A stretch of DNA of 64,000 nucleotides from an uncultured Sphingomonadaceae bacterium (GCA_947501325.1 CANMVC010000002.1:558001-622000); one strand, 5' to 3'. Shown: positions 1 to 8,459, counted from the stretch's first letter. Numbers and translations are program-made. Notes: generated by a model from the letters alone, not told the origin.

Positions 1-1
1 T

Positions 2-703
2 TCGCTCAGCTATTTGCGATCCGCCCCGTTCGACAAGATCAAGGTCGACAAGAGTTTCGTCGATTCCTGTACGCAGAAAGACAAGAACAGCGCCAAGATT
101 ATCGCGGCTATTGTCAGTTTGTCCGAAGCGCTCGGGATGGAAACAACGGTTGAGGGTGTCGAGGCCTTCGACCAGTTCGACCTCGTCTGCTCGAAAGGCG
201 CGCGCTACATTCAGGGATGGATCTATTCAAAAGCGCTCAGACTCGAAGAAATCAAAGAAAATTTGGGAAGTGGTGTATTTAAAATTGAACCCGATGGGCC
301 CGACCTTTATCGACCGGACCGGCGTACGGTGTTTCGCCGTATCGGTGCTATTCATGAAGACCATCGCTATGAGGTTGTCATGCGCGATCTTTCCAAAACC
401 GGGGCCCGATTTGAAGGCATGCTTGGTGTTCCGCTTGGAACCCAGCTAGTCCTCGACCTCGGCGGCGGGCAACTAGTCATCAGTACTGTGATCCGGGTCA
501 AAGAAGCGATGGTCGCCGCTGAGTTTGAAACACCGCTGGTTAGCGATGGCGCTGGCGGCCTGTGCACGCGCCATCGAGTGTCCCCCTATGACCTTGCTTC
601 CGCGGGCATGCCGCTCGCGGCCTTGCCACCAGGCAATTATCCGCTGGCGCAAAGTGCTTCTGACCAGGCGAGTAAACCGAAGTTTATGCAGGTCACCATC
701 TGA
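2..703 (+). CDS. EAL-PilZ cyclic-di-GMP protein, C-terminal part
   Basis: The reading frame is open to the window edge; the track's TTG start lies inside the EAL domain, so the gene begins upstream. Visible are the end of an EAL phosphodiesterase domain (DKIKVDKSFV, TTVEGVE, GARYIQGW) and then a PilZ domain with both c-di-GMP-binding motifs, RTVFR (RxxxR) and DLSKTG (DxSxxG). The EAL motifs I can see look intact, which suggests a c-di-GMP phosphodiesterase with a c-di-GMP-sensing tail. The upstream half, where GGDEF or sensory domains often sit, is not in the window. The last 50 residues are low-complexity. It converges on the dehydrogenase gene across a gap of about 30 bases. Confidence 0.85.
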   Translation, partial: SLSYLRSAPFDKIKVDKSFVDSCTQKDKNSAKIIAAIVSLSEALGMETTVEGVEAFDQFDLVCSKGARYIQGWIYSKALRLEEIKENLGSGVFKIEPDGPDLYRPDRRTVFRRIGAIHEDHRYEVVMRDLSKTGARFEGMLGVPLGTQLVLDLGGGQLVISTVIRVKEAMVAAEFETPLVSDGAGGLCTRHRVSPYDLASAGMPLAALPPGNYPLAQSASDQASKPKFMQVTI

Positions 704-736
704 CCACTTCCGTCAGATAGTGAAACGGGAAGCCCT

Positions 737-1786
737 TTAGCGTCCAATAAGGGCCCGCGCCATATTGTCGGCTACTTCAGCCGACGGCAATTTACTCGAC
801 GCGCTTTCTTTCCAAATTTCGGTCAGGCGCGCCGGAATCTTGGCAATTCTGTGGTTCACTTCGTCAACATTGCTGTCGCCAAGATATTCCAAACCAACAT
901 TTATGATCCCACCCGAGTTGATCACATAGTCGGGCGCAAAAAGAATGTTGCGGTCGAAAATCCGCTGACCATCTTCTGGAGTCGCCAGCTGATTATTCGC
1001 GCCACCGGCAACGATCGGTACGTTGAGATGGGCAATTGAAACTTTATCCAATATTGCGCCTAAAGCGTTGGGACTAAACACATCTGCTTCCAAACGCATC
1101 ACGTCGTCGAGGCCGACCATGCTTGCGCCAATCTCTGCCGCCAACTGGGTTGCATGATCCTTGTTAATGTCGGCTATGCTAAGCCGTGCGCCATCTTTGG
1201 CGAGTAAGCGGGCTAATCCCCCGCCAACGCTGCCAACTCCTTGAATCGCAACATGGACATCTTCCATGCTGTCACGGCCCAATTTGTGCTTCACCGCAGC
1301 TTTGACACCAAGATATACACCCATGGCGGTAAACGGCCCAGGATCGCCGCCAGCATCACCATCGTCGCTAACCGGCAGACCCGAGACATATTTTGTCTGT
1401 TTGGACACCTCTACCATATCGGCGGTACTGATGCCGACGTCTTCGGCTGTCACGTAGCGTCCGCCAAGCGAATCAATCATGCGTCCGAAAGCCGCCAACA
1501 TTTCAGGAGACTTTGCCCGGCTGCGATCGGCCAATATAACAGCCTTACCGCCACCAAGGGGCAATCCAGCCATAGCATTTTTGAAACTCATCCCACGGGA
1601 CAAGCGCAGCGCGTCCGTTACCGCTGTTTCGCGATTTTCATAGTGCCAGAAGCGTGTACCGCCTGCGCCGGGGCCCAAATGGGTGGAATGAAGAGCGATA
1701 ATCGCACTGAGACCCGTTTCGACATCGTGGAAGAAATGAACAGCTTCATGGCCATCAAAATCTGGCAGATCCCACATTATCGACAT
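737..1786 (-). CDS. Leucine/valine-type amino-acid dehydrogenase (Glu/Leu/Phe/Val family)
   Basis: NAD-dependent oxidative deamination of a branched-chain or aromatic amino acid is expected. From the ATG at 1786 the protein has 349 residues, the usual length for leucine dehydrogenase. It has the substrate site LGPGAGGTRFW, the two active-site lysines in SFKNAMAGLPLGGGK (K69, K81) and a Rossmann motif GVGSVGG. I prefer this start over the track's 1816 because AAGGGA lies 9 bases upstream and the extra 10 residues match nothing expected. Two palindromes lie just upstream and may be operators. The family is clear; leucine, valine and phenylalanine cannot be told apart here. Confidence 0.88.
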   Translation of the reverse strand: MSIMWDLPDFDGHEAVHFFHDVETGLSAIIALHSTHLGPGAGGTRFWHYENRETAVTDALRLSRGMSFKNAMAGLPLGGGKAVILADRSRAKSPEMLAAFGRMIDSLGGRYVTAEDVGISTADMVEVSKQTKYVSGLPVSDDGDAGGDPGPFTAMGVYLGVKAAVKHKLGRDSMEDVHVAIQGVGSVGGGLARLLAKDGARLSIADINKDHATQLAAEIGASMVGLDDVMRLEADVFSPNALGAILDKVSIAHLNVPIVAGGANNQLATPEDGQRIFDRNILFAPDYVINSGGIINVGLEYLGDSNVDEVNHRIAKIPARLTEIWKESASSKLPSAEVADNMARALIGR

Positions 1787-1829
1787 TTGGAAAATCCCTT
1801 GCTCACTGAGTAACATAATTTGGTGAAGC

Positions 1830-1856
1830 TGTAATAATATTACAAAACGCTTTTGT
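1830..1856. promoter_or_regulatory. Two overlapping palindromes upstream of the amino-acid dehydrogenase
   Basis: TGTAATAATATTACA (1830-1844) is a perfect palindrome with 7-base arms. It overlaps ACAAAACGCTTTTGT (1842-1856), another perfect palindrome with 6-base arms. They sit 44-70 bases ahead of the dehydrogenase start, where a repressor or activator would bind. The regulator is not recognisable from the site. Confidence 0.45.
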
Positions 1857-1918
1857 CACCCCGAGATATTCCAGGAACCCCTAACAGTTTGAATATCTTG
1901 AAAATGTGGTTTTAAAAA

Positions 1919-1996
1919 TGGGGCGACCGAGGGGTCTCGAACCCCCGACCTCCGGTACCACAAACCGGCGCTCTAACCAACTGAGCTACGATCGCC
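1919..1996 (-). tRNA. tRNA-His (anticodon GTG)
   Basis: The minus strand folds into a cloverleaf: an 8-base-pair acceptor stem that includes the extra G-1:C73 pair typical of tRNA-His, D arm GCTC...GAGC, anticodon stem CCGGT/ACCGG around loop TTGTGGT (anticodon GTG), T arm GGGGGTTCGAGACCCC, and an encoded CCA end. It lies alone between the dehydrogenase and gspK. An inverted repeat (1864-1871 with 1891-1898) follows its 3' end but has no T-run. Confidence 0.96.
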
Positions 1997-2099
1997 ATAA
2001 TCGAACAACATACAAACATGCCTGCTGCGCCGCGCTGCATAGGGACGCTTAGGGGCAGCCGTCAAGTATTTAGCGCACCGAAAAGCGGTGAATCAACTA

Positions 2100-3089
2100 T
2101 CAGAGTGCATCGCCCCGCTGGCGGTGGACCAACCGGGCCGGTTGGCGCGCGGCATCGACCAGCGCGCGCTCCTCCACCAAAGCACTTTGCATCTCCACCG
2201 CCATATCGAGCCGGAACCAACGCGTCGTTAATTTCACCTGGCTTTGTACTTGCGACGGGGCCAAAAAACTGGCTGGAAACGGCTCTGCCCAGAAATCATT
2301 CAGGCTTCCATAACCGGTTTCGAGCCGCCGTCCTAGAAACTGGCGAGACTGCACAATATCAGGATCATTGGAGAGCATTGCCAGCAAGACCGCCTGCTCC
2401 GGCCGCAACGTATTGATGTTGATAGGCGAGAGGTCAGTGGTTGGGAGCGCGCAAAGCCATGGCACGATCCGGGCATAAATATCGCTGGTGACGCCTTTAA
2501 CCGTGCGCAGCTCGCTAATATCAACCATGATCGCATTGGCGGTGCGATAGGGGCTTTCCAGTTGGACATAATATTCATCCTCCGCGCCGTGCGGTGACGG
2601 AATCGTGTCGCTATCAATCCAGTCGGTAACCGATTCTGCGATATCCGTGGCCTCCCCTTGCGGGATGTCCAGCAAGTTCATCAACCGGACAAATTGGATT
2701 TGTCCGTCGGGCCGTGCCGACAACAAGGCATCATTCTGGCTCACCAGACTGTTAACGTTGAAACAATTCCCGCCATCCCTCAACGCTGCTGTAATCAAGC
2801 CGCCAGGAACGGGAAAACGGCGCTCCTGACCGTTCCAGCCGCCGACATTGGTGGTGCGCCCGGGTGACAGGCTGACAATCTGTTCCGCCGATTGCATGCC
2901 GATAGACTCGGCCGCGATCAGATAGGCCTTGGCCTGACTGAGTTCACGAGCATTGGACGCCAGCTTGGTGGCCCCCGCCAGCCGGTCAATTCCGTGCGCC
3001 GCCAACACGGCGATGACCGCCACGAGCAGCAAAACGGTCAACAGAGCCGCCCCGCGTTCCCCTTTTGTGACGAGTGGTGACCGCTTCAT
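2100..3089 (-). CDS. gspK: Type II secretion minor pseudopilin GspK
   Basis: GspK is the large minor pseudopilin capping the tip of the type II secretion pseudopilus with GspI and GspJ. The protein has 329 residues, normal for GspK. It opens with a prepilin leader and hydrophobic helix (ERGAALLTVLLLVAVIAVLA); position +5 after the cleavage glycine is not Glu, as is usual for GspK. The internal GspK domain has SVTDWIDSD and the INTLRPEQAVLLAML helix-hairpin part. Its start overlaps the end of gspJ by 4 bases (ATGA). No other gsp genes are in the window, so the machinery must be encoded elsewhere. Confidence 0.9.
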   Translation of the reverse strand: MKRSPLVTKGERGAALLTVLLLVAVIAVLAAHGIDRLAGATKLASNARELSQAKAYLIAAESIGMQSAEQIVSLSPGRTTNVGGWNGQERRFPVPGGLITAALRDGGNCFNVNSLVSQNDALLSARPDGQIQFVRLMNLLDIPQGEATDIAESVTDWIDSDTIPSPHGAEDEYYVQLESPYRTANAIMVDISELRTVKGVTSDIYARIVPWLCALPTTDLSPININTLRPEQAVLLAMLSNDPDIVQSRQFLGRRLETGYGSLNDFWAEPFPASFLAPSQVQSQVKLTTRWFRLDMAVEMQSALVEERALVDAARQPARLVHRQRGDAL

Positions 3090-3712
3090 AGATATCCCGT
3101 CCCGACGAGGAAAACATGGCGATAGTTACGGCCATTTTGTTCAAATTGCAGTTCGATCGCCCGCGGCAAATCGTTCAGCCGCTCCGTCTGCCAGCTGCTG
3201 AGCCACTGCCCCCTTTTATCCCGAAAACGCAGTTCCAGATTGTTTATACCCTCAAGCAACACGGCTGGCTCACTGATTGCCCCTCCATCGGTCGTTTCAT
3301 ATTGCAGTCGTTCGAGCCGGCCATCGTTCAATTGATAGGACACACGCTGCATATTGGAGCGTGGTTTGTTGTTGATATTGCTCTGTCCGCCCCGGGTGAA
3401 AGACAGGAACCCGCGCCCGCTGCTGTCGGTCTCGCTCACAAACGCAGCCACTCTGTCCCCTTGCTGGTCGCGATGGGGCCGAGGGAGCGCTTGACTCAAA
3501 TCCGCTTCCATCAGGGACACCAGGCGCTGCATATGCGCCATGTCGCTGAGCTTGGCATCTGTCACCTCGTTGCTGGTGACCGCACCACGCAGCAGGGCAA
3601 CACCAGCGACTGACAATAATGAAAAGATGAATAGTGCTACCATCATCTCGACCAGCGTGAACCCGCTTTGCTTCGTGCTGCTATCGCCGCGATTTATATT
3701 TCCGCCGGTCAT
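3086..3712 (-). CDS. gspJ: Type II secretion minor pseudopilin GspJ
   Basis: From ATG 3712 the protein has 208 residues, with a short leader ending in G|FTLVEMMVALFIFSLLSVAG: prepilin peptidase site, N-methylated Phe and the +5 Glu are all present. This start has AAAAGGG about 6 bases upstream and gives a leader of normal length; the track's 3778 start adds 22 unsupported residues. The C-terminal part (LELRFRDKRGQW) fits GspJ. Transcription begins here, in the 109-base gap shared with the divergent oxygenase gene, and runs into gspK. GspI, which normally precedes gspJ, is missing. Confidence 0.88.
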   Translation of the reverse strand: MTGGNINRGDSSTKQSGFTLVEMMVALFIFSLLSVAGVALLRGAVTSNEVTDAKLSDMAHMQRLVSLMEADLSQALPRPHRDQQGDRVAAFVSETDSSGRGFLSFTRGGQSNINNKPRSNMQRVSYQLNDGRLERLQYETTDGGAISEPAVLLEGINNLELRFRDKRGQWLSSWQTERLNDLPRAIELQFEQNGRNYRHVFLVGTGYL

Positions 3713-3821
3713 AATGCCCTTTTCTATATCTCCATAATCGCAGACCGCAAAGAGCGGTTGCGGCCTAAAGATTTTCATCTAATCTAATGGCCCGACATTA
3801 GGAGTGATATCGGACCATTTG

Positions 3822-4463
3822 ATGACAGATCAGAACACCACTACCGCAGATTATCTGGTCGCTCTGGGCCAAGTGCAGCGCTATCCCAGCAAGAATATAG
3901 AGCTGTGCATGCTGAAAAACTTCCTGAGGGCCGATGAGTGTGAACAGCTTATTCAACGTATTGATAAAGAACGCCGCCCGTCGACCATAGCGGACGCCAA
4001 TGGTGACGATTATTTTCGCACCAGTGAAACCTGCGATCTCGATCATGATGATCCTTTTGTCGCAGAAATTGACACCAAAATTTGCAACTTTGCTAATATT
4101 GCTCCGAAATTTGGCGAACCGCTTCAAGGGCAACGTTATGCCGAAGGGCAAGAATTCAAAGCCCATATCGATTTTTTCGATCCCAATGGCGAAGATTTCA
4201 AGAAGTTCTGCTCAATCTCTGGCCAGCGCACATGGACATTCATGATCTATTTGAACGAACCAGATGCTGGCGGCGCCACCCGCTTTGTGAAACTGAACAA
4301 GAAATTCGTGCCAAAGACAGGCAATATTTTATGCTGGAATAATGTACAGCCGGATGGCGCAATCAATAATCTGACGCTCCATCACGGCATGAAGGTACGC
4401 AGCGGCACGAAATATGTCATCACAAAATGGTTCAGAGAACGTGCTTGGCCGTGGCCAGAATAG
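3822..4463 (+). CDS. 2-oxoglutarate/Fe(II) oxygenase, prolyl 4-hydroxylase type
   Basis: A 213-residue enzyme of the P4Hc fold. The iron ligands are H115 and D117 (AHIDFF) and H187 or H188 (LTLHHGM), and K197 (GTKYVITKWF) would hold the 2-oxoglutarate carboxylate. The strand ending NEPDAGGATRF is typical of bacterial prolyl hydroxylases. I chose ATG 3822; a GTG at 3804 would have the AGGA too close. The substrate is unknown; bacterial members hydroxylate proline in proteins or free amino acids. The next gene is 33 bases downstream on the same strand, so co-transcription with the 5-oxoprolinase operon is possible but not shown. Confidence 0.85.
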   Translation: MTDQNTTTADYLVALGQVQRYPSKNIELCMLKNFLRADECEQLIQRIDKERRPSTIADANGDDYFRTSETCDLDHDDPFVAEIDTKICNFANIAPKFGEPLQGQRYAEGQEFKAHIDFFDPNGEDFKKFCSISGQRTWTFMIYLNEPDAGGATRFVKLNKKFVPKTGNILCWNNVQPDGAINNLTLHHGMKVRSGTKYVITKWFRERAWPWPE

Positions 4464-4496
4464 ATTTGCAGGGATAGTCATATTGCAGCAGCTTCG

Positions 4497-5717
4497 ATGA
4501 AAATAACGCGCTATCGGCCCGGCCCAGGCATTATGGTTTCAGCGGCCTTTATAGGCCCCGGTACCGTTACCGCCTGCACCCTTGCCGGCGCCAATTTTGG
4601 TTTTGCGCTCATCTGGGCCCTTGTATTTGCAACCGTTACAACGATTATTCTGCAATCCGTTGCAGTCCGGGTAGCGTTGGTCTCACGGCTGGGTCTGGCA
4701 GAGGCGATGATGCAGACCATCTCCTCCCCGCCGCTCAGATGGATGGCGGCTTTGTTGCTCATCGCAGCTTTGGCGCTTGGCAATGCCGCCTATGAGGCTG
4801 GAAATATCTCGGGTGCCGTTTTGGGTTTGGAGGCGTTCAGCGCTGAACTTGCTGGCAGCAGAGCTCTGGTCATATGCGGAATCGCTCTTTTGGCTGGGGC
4901 GTTGATATTATTGTCCAAACCAAGCTGGGTTGAACGGATATTGATCGCAATGGTGCTGTTGATGTGCCTGTCATTCCTGGCGACTTTCCTGATTACCAAA
5001 CCCGATTTTGGTGCCATCTTCAGTGGCGTCATACCTAGCATACCAGAGGGAGGGCTTTTGACCGCCATTGCTTTGATCGGTACAACCATTGTGCCCTACA
5101 ATCTGTTTTTGCATGCGGCGAGCGCGCGCGAGCGATGGACAGAAGAAAGCGGCTTGGCGGAAGCACAAACAGATAGCGCAATTTCCATAGGGCTCGGCGG
5201 ACTCATCTCGATTACAATATTGTCCACAGCTGCCGCCAGTTTATTTGGAAGCAACCGGGAAATTACCAGCGCCGTTGATATGGCTGAACAACTCAATCCC
5301 CTCTTCGGATCATTTGCGAGCGCGACATTGGGCGCAGGTTTTTCTGCCGCTGGCCTAACCTCAGCAATCACCGCTCCACTCGCCACCGGCTATATCGTCC
5401 AGGAAATATTTGGCGGCCGAGGAAAACAATCGTCGCGGATGCCGTTCAAAATCGGTGTCATTCTGGTCATTTTGTCCGGCACCTTTGGTGCACTGCTCAA
5501 CTACAAGCCCGTTGAAATCATTTTTGTAGCTCAGATTGCCAACGGGCTATTGCTACCGGTCATCGCTTTTTTCCTCATTAAGCTGGCCAATGATAGCGCC
5601 CTGCTGGGGCATCATGTTAATGGATGGCGGGGAAATGTTGCGGGAGCGGCTATATTGCTTGTGACGAGCTTACTCGGTATTCGGCTCATTGCGCGGGCCT
5701 TGGGATGGTGGCCATGA
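4497..5717 (+). CDS. Nramp-fold transporter lacking the metal-binding motifs (YcsG-like)
   Basis: A 406-residue, roughly 11-helix inner-membrane protein of the Nramp family. In true Nramp metal importers, helix 1 carries DPGN and helix 6 carries MPH, which coordinate the metal. Here the same places read GPGT (FIGPGTVTACTLAG) and VPYN (TIVPYNLFLHA), so neither site is kept. The stop overlaps the pxpA start by 4 bases. In Bacillus subtilis the Nramp-like ycsG is likewise next to ycsF and kipI-kipA, the pxpABC equivalents. I infer a non-metal substrate, with 5-oxoproline the obvious candidate. Family confident; substrate is inference. Confidence 0.8.
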   Translation: MKITRYRPGPGIMVSAAFIGPGTVTACTLAGANFGFALIWALVFATVTTIILQSVAVRVALVSRLGLAEAMMQTISSPPLRWMAALLLIAALALGNAAYEAGNISGAVLGLEAFSAELAGSRALVICGIALLAGALILLSKPSWVERILIAMVLLMCLSFLATFLITKPDFGAIFSGVIPSIPEGGLLTAIALIGTTIVPYNLFLHAASARERWTEESGLAEAQTDSAISIGLGGLISITILSTAAASLFGSNREITSAVDMAEQLNPLFGSFASATLGAGFSAAGLTSAITAPLATGYIVQEIFGGRGKQSSRMPFKIGVILVILSGTFGALLNYKPVEIIFVAQIANGLLLPVIAFFLIKLANDSALLGHHVNGWRGNVAGAAILLVTSLLGIRLIARALGWWP

Positions 5718-6472
5718 ACCGGTTTATTGATCTCAACGCTGATTTGGGTGAAGATGACAGCCTGGCTGGGATGGCTCGGGATATAGCGATTATGGATGTC
5801 GTTTCCAGCTGCAACATCGCCTGTGGCGGTCATGCGGGTTCACCAGACACGATGCGGGCCATGTTAGAGGCTGCAAAAGCCAAAAATGTTTCTGCGGGCG
5901 CACATCCCTCCTACCCTGATCGCGATAATTTTGGGCGGGTCAGCATGACCATTGATCCCATGGACTTGAAAGGCAATTTGCTCGGACAAGTCCGAACCAT
6001 CAAAACGATCGCAGCGGAAGTAGCAACGAGAATCACCCATCTGAAACCACATGGAGCGCTCTATAATGATGCGCAAGATAACGAAACGCTGGCCGACATA
6101 CTGATCGAGATAGCGAATATGGAACAATTGGCATTAGTCGGCATGGCAGGTTCTGCCGTCGATAAGAGGGCAAGAGAAAATGGCATTCGCATCATCGCCG
6201 AAGCCTTCATTGATCGGCGGTACACACCCCACTGTCGCCTAACGCCCCGCACTGAAAAAGGGGCTGTCATCACGGATGATGCCGAGCGGATAAAACAAGG
6301 CCTGGCCCTCGCACGAGGCAATCCGATATCCACGTCCCACAATCAGTCAAAAATCATTCAAGCCGAAACCCTTTGCCTTCATTCGGATAGCGATGGAGCC
6401 GTTGTCACAGCAAGGGCCATGCGCAACGCGTTGGAAAATGAGGGCATAGCAGTTGTGGCACCAGCCTTATGA
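5714..6472 (+). CDS. pxpA: 5-oxoprolinase subunit A (LamB/YcsF family)
   Basis: With PxpB and PxpC this forms the bacterial ATP-dependent 5-oxoprolinase, which opens pyroglutamate to glutamate. The 252-residue protein starts with the family signature DLNADLGE and has ACGGHAGSP, AHPSYPD and LKPHGALYND, all typical of YcsF. The start at 5714 overlaps the transporter stop as ATGA and has the signature at its proper N-terminal position; the track's 5624 start only extends into the upstream gene in another frame. It overlaps pxpB by 4 bases, so subunits A, B and C are translationally coupled. Confidence 0.93.
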   Translation: MNRFIDLNADLGEDDSLAGMARDIAIMDVVSSCNIACGGHAGSPDTMRAMLEAAKAKNVSAGAHPSYPDRDNFGRVSMTIDPMDLKGNLLGQVRTIKTIAAEVATRITHLKPHGALYNDAQDNETLADILIEIANMEQLALVGMAGSAVDKRARENGIRIIAEAFIDRRYTPHCRLTPRTEKGAVITDDAERIKQGLALARGNPISTSHNQSKIIQAETLCLHSDSDGAVVTARAMRNALENEGIAVVAPAL

Positions 6473-7134
6473 CCATCGCAGATATTCATGCTTGCGATGA
6501 CTGGCTTTCTTGCCGTCTCGAGAGTCTTGACGCGGTCCATGCTGCCAGTGCCGTTATACGAAGCCAAAAGACATGGCAGGAGGTGGTACCAGGGCTGGAT
6601 AGTATTGCTGTGCAATTTGATCCCGCCCAAACCACTCCAAAGCAAGCTATAGATTTGCTCCATAAGCAGTTGCTGCGACCAACCGCCGCGGCAGAGGCAC
6701 AAACAGATCCCATCACCATCCCGGTTTGTTATGATGAAATTTTCGCGCCTGACCGGGATTGGATAGCCGGGAAAATGGGCATTTCGACCGAAGCTTTGAT
6801 GGAATGGCATAGTAGCTTGCAATTTACGGTGACCATGCTGGGGTTCATGCCCGGCTTTGCCTATTTGCAATGCTGCGACGACATAGTGGAATTCGGGAGA
6901 CTGTCCAAACCCCGACAAAATATCGCTGCGGGTTCTATCGGCATTATTGGCGACCAGAGTTGCATCTATTCCTTCAACAGCCCGGGTGGCTGGCCCATAA
7001 TTGGGCGCACGCCAATTCAGCTATTTGACCCTGGGAAGGATCAACCAGCGCTACTCTCCGCCAATCAGCTTTTATCTTTCCGCCCAATTAGTAGAGTTGA
7101 ATTTGACAATCTCGCTGGAAAACAAGGCGAGTGA
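6469..7134 (+). CDS. pxpB: 5-oxoprolinase subunit B (KipI family)
   Basis: A 221-residue protein of the KipI/allophanate hydrolase subunit 1 family. The core is clear: PVCYD, LGFMPGFAYL, LSKPRQNIAAGSIGI and NSPGGWPIIGRT. PxpB works with PxpC to cleave the activated 5-oxoproline. Kinase-inhibitor activity is known only for the B. subtilis relative and is not implied here. Its start lies in the ATGA overlap with pxpA, and its stop overlaps the pxpC start. Confidence 0.93.
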   Translation: MTIADIHACDDWLSCRLESLDAVHAASAVIRSQKTWQEVVPGLDSIAVQFDPAQTTPKQAIDLLHKQLLRPTAAAEAQTDPITIPVCYDEIFAPDRDWIAGKMGISTEALMEWHSSLQFTVTMLGFMPGFAYLQCCDDIVEFGRLSKPRQNIAAGSIGIIGDQSCIYSFNSPGGWPIIGRTPIQLFDPGKDQPALLSANQLLSFRPISRVEFDNLAGKQGE

Positions 7135-8078
7135 TGCTGACAGTTGTTAAACCCGGCTTACAGACAACCTTACAAGGCGCCCCGTTTTCCGGTCATCGAT
7201 ATCTCGGCATGCCTGCTGCCGGCGCTGCTGATTGCTTGTCGCTTGCCTTGGCCAATCGTCTGGTCGGCAATATGCGTCACGCAACTGCTGTAGAGATTAC
7301 GTTGGATGAGGCAAAATTTACTGTCGAACGTCCCGGTATTCTAGCACTTACCGGTGCCGCCGGGTTTCTTCGGGTCGATGGTAGAAACCGCTCCTTACAT
7401 GAAGGCGTATCTGTAAAACCCGGAAATCAAATCCATATCGGTCCAGCTACTCAAGGCTGCCGCTCCTATCTGGCTGTTGCGGGCAGAATAGAAGCACGAT
7501 CCCTTTTGGGTGGGCAATCCACTTATCTTGGCGGAGGTCTCGGCGGGTTTCAGGGGCGCGCGTTAAGAGCCCGCGATAGGATTAAGTCAACGAACGGCTC
7601 CAGCTCTCCCCCAGCACAGAGAGAGACGCCCGAAACCCTGCACCCCAAAATATCCAATAATTTTATCCTGCGTATTAACACAGGCCCCGAGATTTCTATT
7701 TTAACCCCCTCTTCTCAAACGATACTATTTGAGAAGACCTATCAGGTAGGAGCGAGGACTAATCGCATGGGGTCAAGCCTAAAAGGCCCAACGCTGGAAC
7801 AGCAATGCCTGGCGCAGATGAATAGTGCGGCAGTCTTCCCTGGTACCGTTCAATGCCCACCAGATGGCGAACCGTTCCTGCTTGGGCCAGATGCACAAAC
7901 AACCGGCGGTTACCCGAGGATAGCGCAGGTGATTCGGGCAGATCGGCACTTGATCGGGCAAATTCGCACGGGATCCGTCATTCAGTTCGTGAAAGTATCC
8001 AACGAACGGGCGACAGAAATATATCGTAAGAAGCTATCACTTCTAACGCCTTGGCTGGGAGCCGTAAGCCTGTGGTGA
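7134..8078 (+). CDS. pxpC: 5-oxoprolinase subunit C (KipA/biotin-dependent carboxyltransferase-like)
   Basis: A 314-residue protein of the KipA/allophanate hydrolase subunit 2 family and the last subunit of 5-oxoprolinase. Recognisable blocks are MPAAGAADCLSLALANRLVG, LTGAAG, YLAVAGRI and the late QTTGGYPRIAQVI. The ATG at 7134 follows the pxpB stop as TGATG; a GTG at 7131 is an alternative. A short hairpin after the stop (GCGAAGG...CCTTCGC, 8083-8097) has no T-run. The cluster has no recognisable regulator of its own. Confidence 0.92.
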   Translation: MLTVVKPGLQTTLQGAPFSGHRYLGMPAAGAADCLSLALANRLVGNMRHATAVEITLDEAKFTVERPGILALTGAAGFLRVDGRNRSLHEGVSVKPGNQIHIGPATQGCRSYLAVAGRIEARSLLGGQSTYLGGGLGGFQGRALRARDRIKSTNGSSSPPAQRETPETLHPKISNNFILRINTGPEISILTPSSQTILFEKTYQVGARTNRMGSSLKGPTLEQQCLAQMNSAAVFPGTVQCPPDGEPFLLGPDAQTTGGYPRIAQVIRADRHLIGQIRTGSVIQFVKVSNERATEIYRKKLSLLTPWLGAVSLW

Positions 8079-8108
8079 GCGAAGGCGTTAAACCTTCGCC
8101 GACACAGC

Positions 8109-8339
8109 TTAGTTTTTCTTGAGTGACAAACCGCCGAAACGCTTGTTGAAGCGTGCGACCTGGCCGCCAGCATCAAGAAGGCGTTGGTTGCCGCCGGTCC
8201 ATGCCGGATGCGATGTCGGATCAATGTCGAGCTGTAGCGTGTCGCCCTCTTTACCCCAGGTGGAGCGGGTTTCAAACACGGTGCCATCAGTCATTTGGAC
8301 CTTGATCACATGATAGTCGGGATGCGTATCTTTTTTCAT
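8109..8339 (-). CDS. rpmE: 50S ribosomal protein L31
   Basis: A 76-residue protein starting [10 protein letters not shown] and ending [14 protein letters not shown], both standard for L31. The four zinc cysteines of E. coli-type L31 are absent, so this is the zinc-independent form. The start at 8339 is fixed by GGAG 7 bases upstream; the track's longer ORF adds 29 residues. The gene is 120 bases behind fabZ on the same strand and may have its own promoter. Confidence 0.95.
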   Translation of the reverse strand: MKKDTHPDYHVIKVQMTDGTVFETRSTWGKEGDTLQLDIDPTSHPAWTGGNQRLLDAGGQVARFNKRFGGLSLKKN

Positions 8340-8459
8340 TCTGTGCTCCAAAACGGGCTGGTTTCCGACCAGATCCCTAAGCGTATAATAGTCTGCGAAG
8401 CGGCGCATTAACTGTCGCCGTCGCAAAGTGCAAGATTCTTTTATCGTTTCGTCGGTCGA

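Noticed and set aside
1864-1898. AGATATTC...GAATATCT inverted repeat downstream of tRNA-His
   Set aside because: Perfect 8-base arms, but the 19-base loop and lack of a U-run make terminator function doubtful.
2018-2416. 132-residue ORF antisense to gspK
   Set aside because: It lies wholly within or beside gspK on the opposite strand, has low-complexity Pro/Ala sequence and no ribosome site.
8080-8099. GCGAAGG...CCTTCGC hairpin after pxpC
   Set aside because: No U-run on either strand, so not called as a terminator, though it could slow transcription at the pxpC/rpmE junction.
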